Shown here piece by piece: positions 21,052 through 21,919 of a stretch of DNA of 21,919 bases. Every line of letters begins with the position of its first letter. Position 1 is the stretch's first letter. The translations under genes were made by a program, and so were the position numbers. Under the pieces are notes generated by a model, which was not told the origin of the DNA, ran no database searches, and worked only from the letters and a program-made list of their open reading frames with translations. The DNA is taken from contig JAICUV010000024.1 in assembly GCA_025935655.1 (NCBI GenBank), positions 1-21,919 of the forward strand, written 5' to 3'. This DNA comes from Chloroflexota bacterium. Its GTDB lineage: Bacteria; Chloroflexota; Limnocylindria; Limnocylindrales; CSP1-4.

Positions 21052-21897
21052 ATGCCGCTCTACCGCCTCGCCGGACCACTGCCCATCCTCGACGGGCCGA
21101 TCGTCCTCGCGGCATTCGACGGGTGGGTGGACGCGGGGTCCGCGGCCACGACCGCCCTCACGGCCATCGCCCACGGCGGCACGCGCGTCGCCGACTTCGA
21201 TCCCGACGAGCTGTTCGACTACCGCTCGCGGCGCCCCACCCTCGAGATCCGCGACGGGCGCCTGTCCTCCCTCGCCTGGCCCGAGGTCACCCTCACCCAC
21301 GTGCGTCACGGCGGCCGCGACCTCCTGGTGCTGACCGGCGCGGAGCCTGACGACCGCTGGCACCGGTTCGGCGCGGACGTGTTCGAGCTCCTCGGGCTGC
21401 TCGACGTCCGCAGCTGGGTGAGCCTGGGTGCGATCCCGGCCGCCGTCCCGCACACGCGACCGGTCCCGATCCTGGGCACCGAGGCACGCCCGGGACTGCT
21501 CAAGGGCGGCGTGGCCCCGGGACCGACCGGCATCCTCCGCGTCCCGTCGGCGGCGCTGTCATGGCTCGAGATGGCGGCAGGCGAGGCGGGCATGGCCGCG
21601 GTCGGCTACTTCGCCCAGATCCCGCACTACGTCTCGGGCCCGTACGCGATCGCGGCGGTCGAGCTGCTCCGTGCCGTGGAGCGGCACCTCGACATCGAGC
21701 TGCCACGCGGCGACCCCGCGGACGCGGCGCGGGCGCTGCGCGTGCGTCTCGACGCGGCGGCGGCCGCGGACGAGACCACGCACACCTACGTGGAGCGGCT
21801 GGAATCCATGGTCGACGAGTCGCGGCTGCCCGAGGGCGACGACCTGATCACCGAGATCGAGCGCTTCCTGCGCGACCGGAACCCGGGCGAGGCCTAG
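21052..21897 (+). CDS. PAC2-family protein (proteasome-assembly-chaperone-like)
   Basis: A 281-residue soluble protein of the PAC2 family (PF09754), known from actinobacteria and archaea and related to eukaryotic proteasome assembly chaperone 2; the bacterial role is not settled. Typical blocks are ILDGPIVLAAFDGWVDAGSAATTAL near the N-terminus, DYRSRRPTLEIRDG (about 56-70), LLVLTGAEPDDRWHRFGADV, VSLGAIPAAVPHTRPVPILGT and VGYFAQIPHYVSGPYAIAAVELL. The C-terminus is an acidic helical region (DETTHTYVERLESMVDESRLPEGDDLITEIERFLRD). ATG 21052 is chosen because family similarity begins here, and because TATGCT 6 bases upstream suggests a leaderless start. No proteasome subunit, Mpa or Pup gene lies in the window. 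The gene ends with TAG 22 bases before the end of the window. Confidence 0.88.
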   Translation: MPLYRLAGPLPILDGPIVLAAFDGWVDAGSAATTALTAIAHGGTRVADFDPDELFDYRSRRPTLEIRDGRLSSLAWPEVTLTHVRHGGRDLLVLTGAEPDDRWHRFGADVFELLGLLDVRSWVSLGAIPAAVPHTRPVPILGTEARPGLLKGGVAPGPTGILRVPSAALSWLEMAAGEAGMAAVGYFAQIPHYVSGPYAIAAVELLRAVERHLDIELPRGDPADAARALRVRLDAAAAADETTHTYVERLESMVDESRLPEGDDLITEIERFLRDRNPGEA

Positions 21898-21919
21898 TAG
21901 CGCTCGCGCCTGATCGTCA

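Overview
The window is very GC-rich (roughly 70% or more, with G or C at almost every third codon position in the genes) and tightly packed. I call 17 protein genes on both strands and no RNA genes, CRISPR array or insertion sequence. The gene mix suggests a Gram-positive-like or monoderm high-GC lineage, either Chloroflexota (Limnocylindria-like) or Actinomycetota: a primary sigma factor with a long spacer between regions 1.2 and 2, luciferase-like (LLM) flavin enzyme, PAC2-domain protein, DesA-type soluble acyl-ACP desaturase, COG4315 lipoprotein and DinB-like small enzyme. I lean to Chloroflexota, but that is inference and no marker here proves it.

Layout. Bases 1-573 are a comparatively AT-rich non-coding stretch with a promoter embedded in overlapping inverted repeats, leading into the primary sigma factor (574-2112). 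Convergent to it is an aquaporin (2204-2947, minus), followed by a DinB-like protein (minus), a COG4315 lipoprotein (plus), a small uncharacterised protein (minus), a YcaQ-type winged-helix DNA glycosylase (minus) and a second small lipoprotein (minus).

The centre (6795-13922) is one plus-strand operon of six genes with gaps of 35 bases or less and two 4-base overlaps. It encodes a PF06684 'amino acid synthesis' protein, an amidohydrolase closely resembling enamidase of nicotinate fermentation, an LLM flavin/F420 oxidoreductase, the FAD subunit and a fused [2Fe-2S]/molybdopterin subunit of a xanthine-dehydrogenase-family hydroxylase, and an AlkA-like DNA glycosylase. Read together these suggest hydroxylation, redox modification and hydrolytic opening of an N-heterocycle such as nicotinate. 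The usual 6-hydroxynicotinate reductase is absent from the cluster, and the LLM enzyme is a candidate replacement. This is the most promising candidate for an undescribed system.

Convergent to that operon is a minus-strand pair: a folate-binding GcvT-family protein and a phytoene-dehydrogenase-like FAD oxidoreductase, 1 base apart, possibly an oxidative demethylation unit. The right end holds a membrane-anchored LiaF-like protein (minus), divergent from a RhlE-like DEAD-box RNA helicase with a long Gly/Arg-rich tail (plus), a 410-base gene-free tract with degenerate short tandem repeats, a soluble acyl-ACP desaturase (minus) and a divergent PAC2-family protein (plus).

Several monocistronic genes (aquaporin, DinB-like, YcaQ-like, PAC2) have no Shine-Dalgarno sequence but a -10-like hexamer exactly 6 bases before the ATG, which suggests leaderless transcripts. 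The operon and most other genes have clear purine-rich ribosome binding sites.
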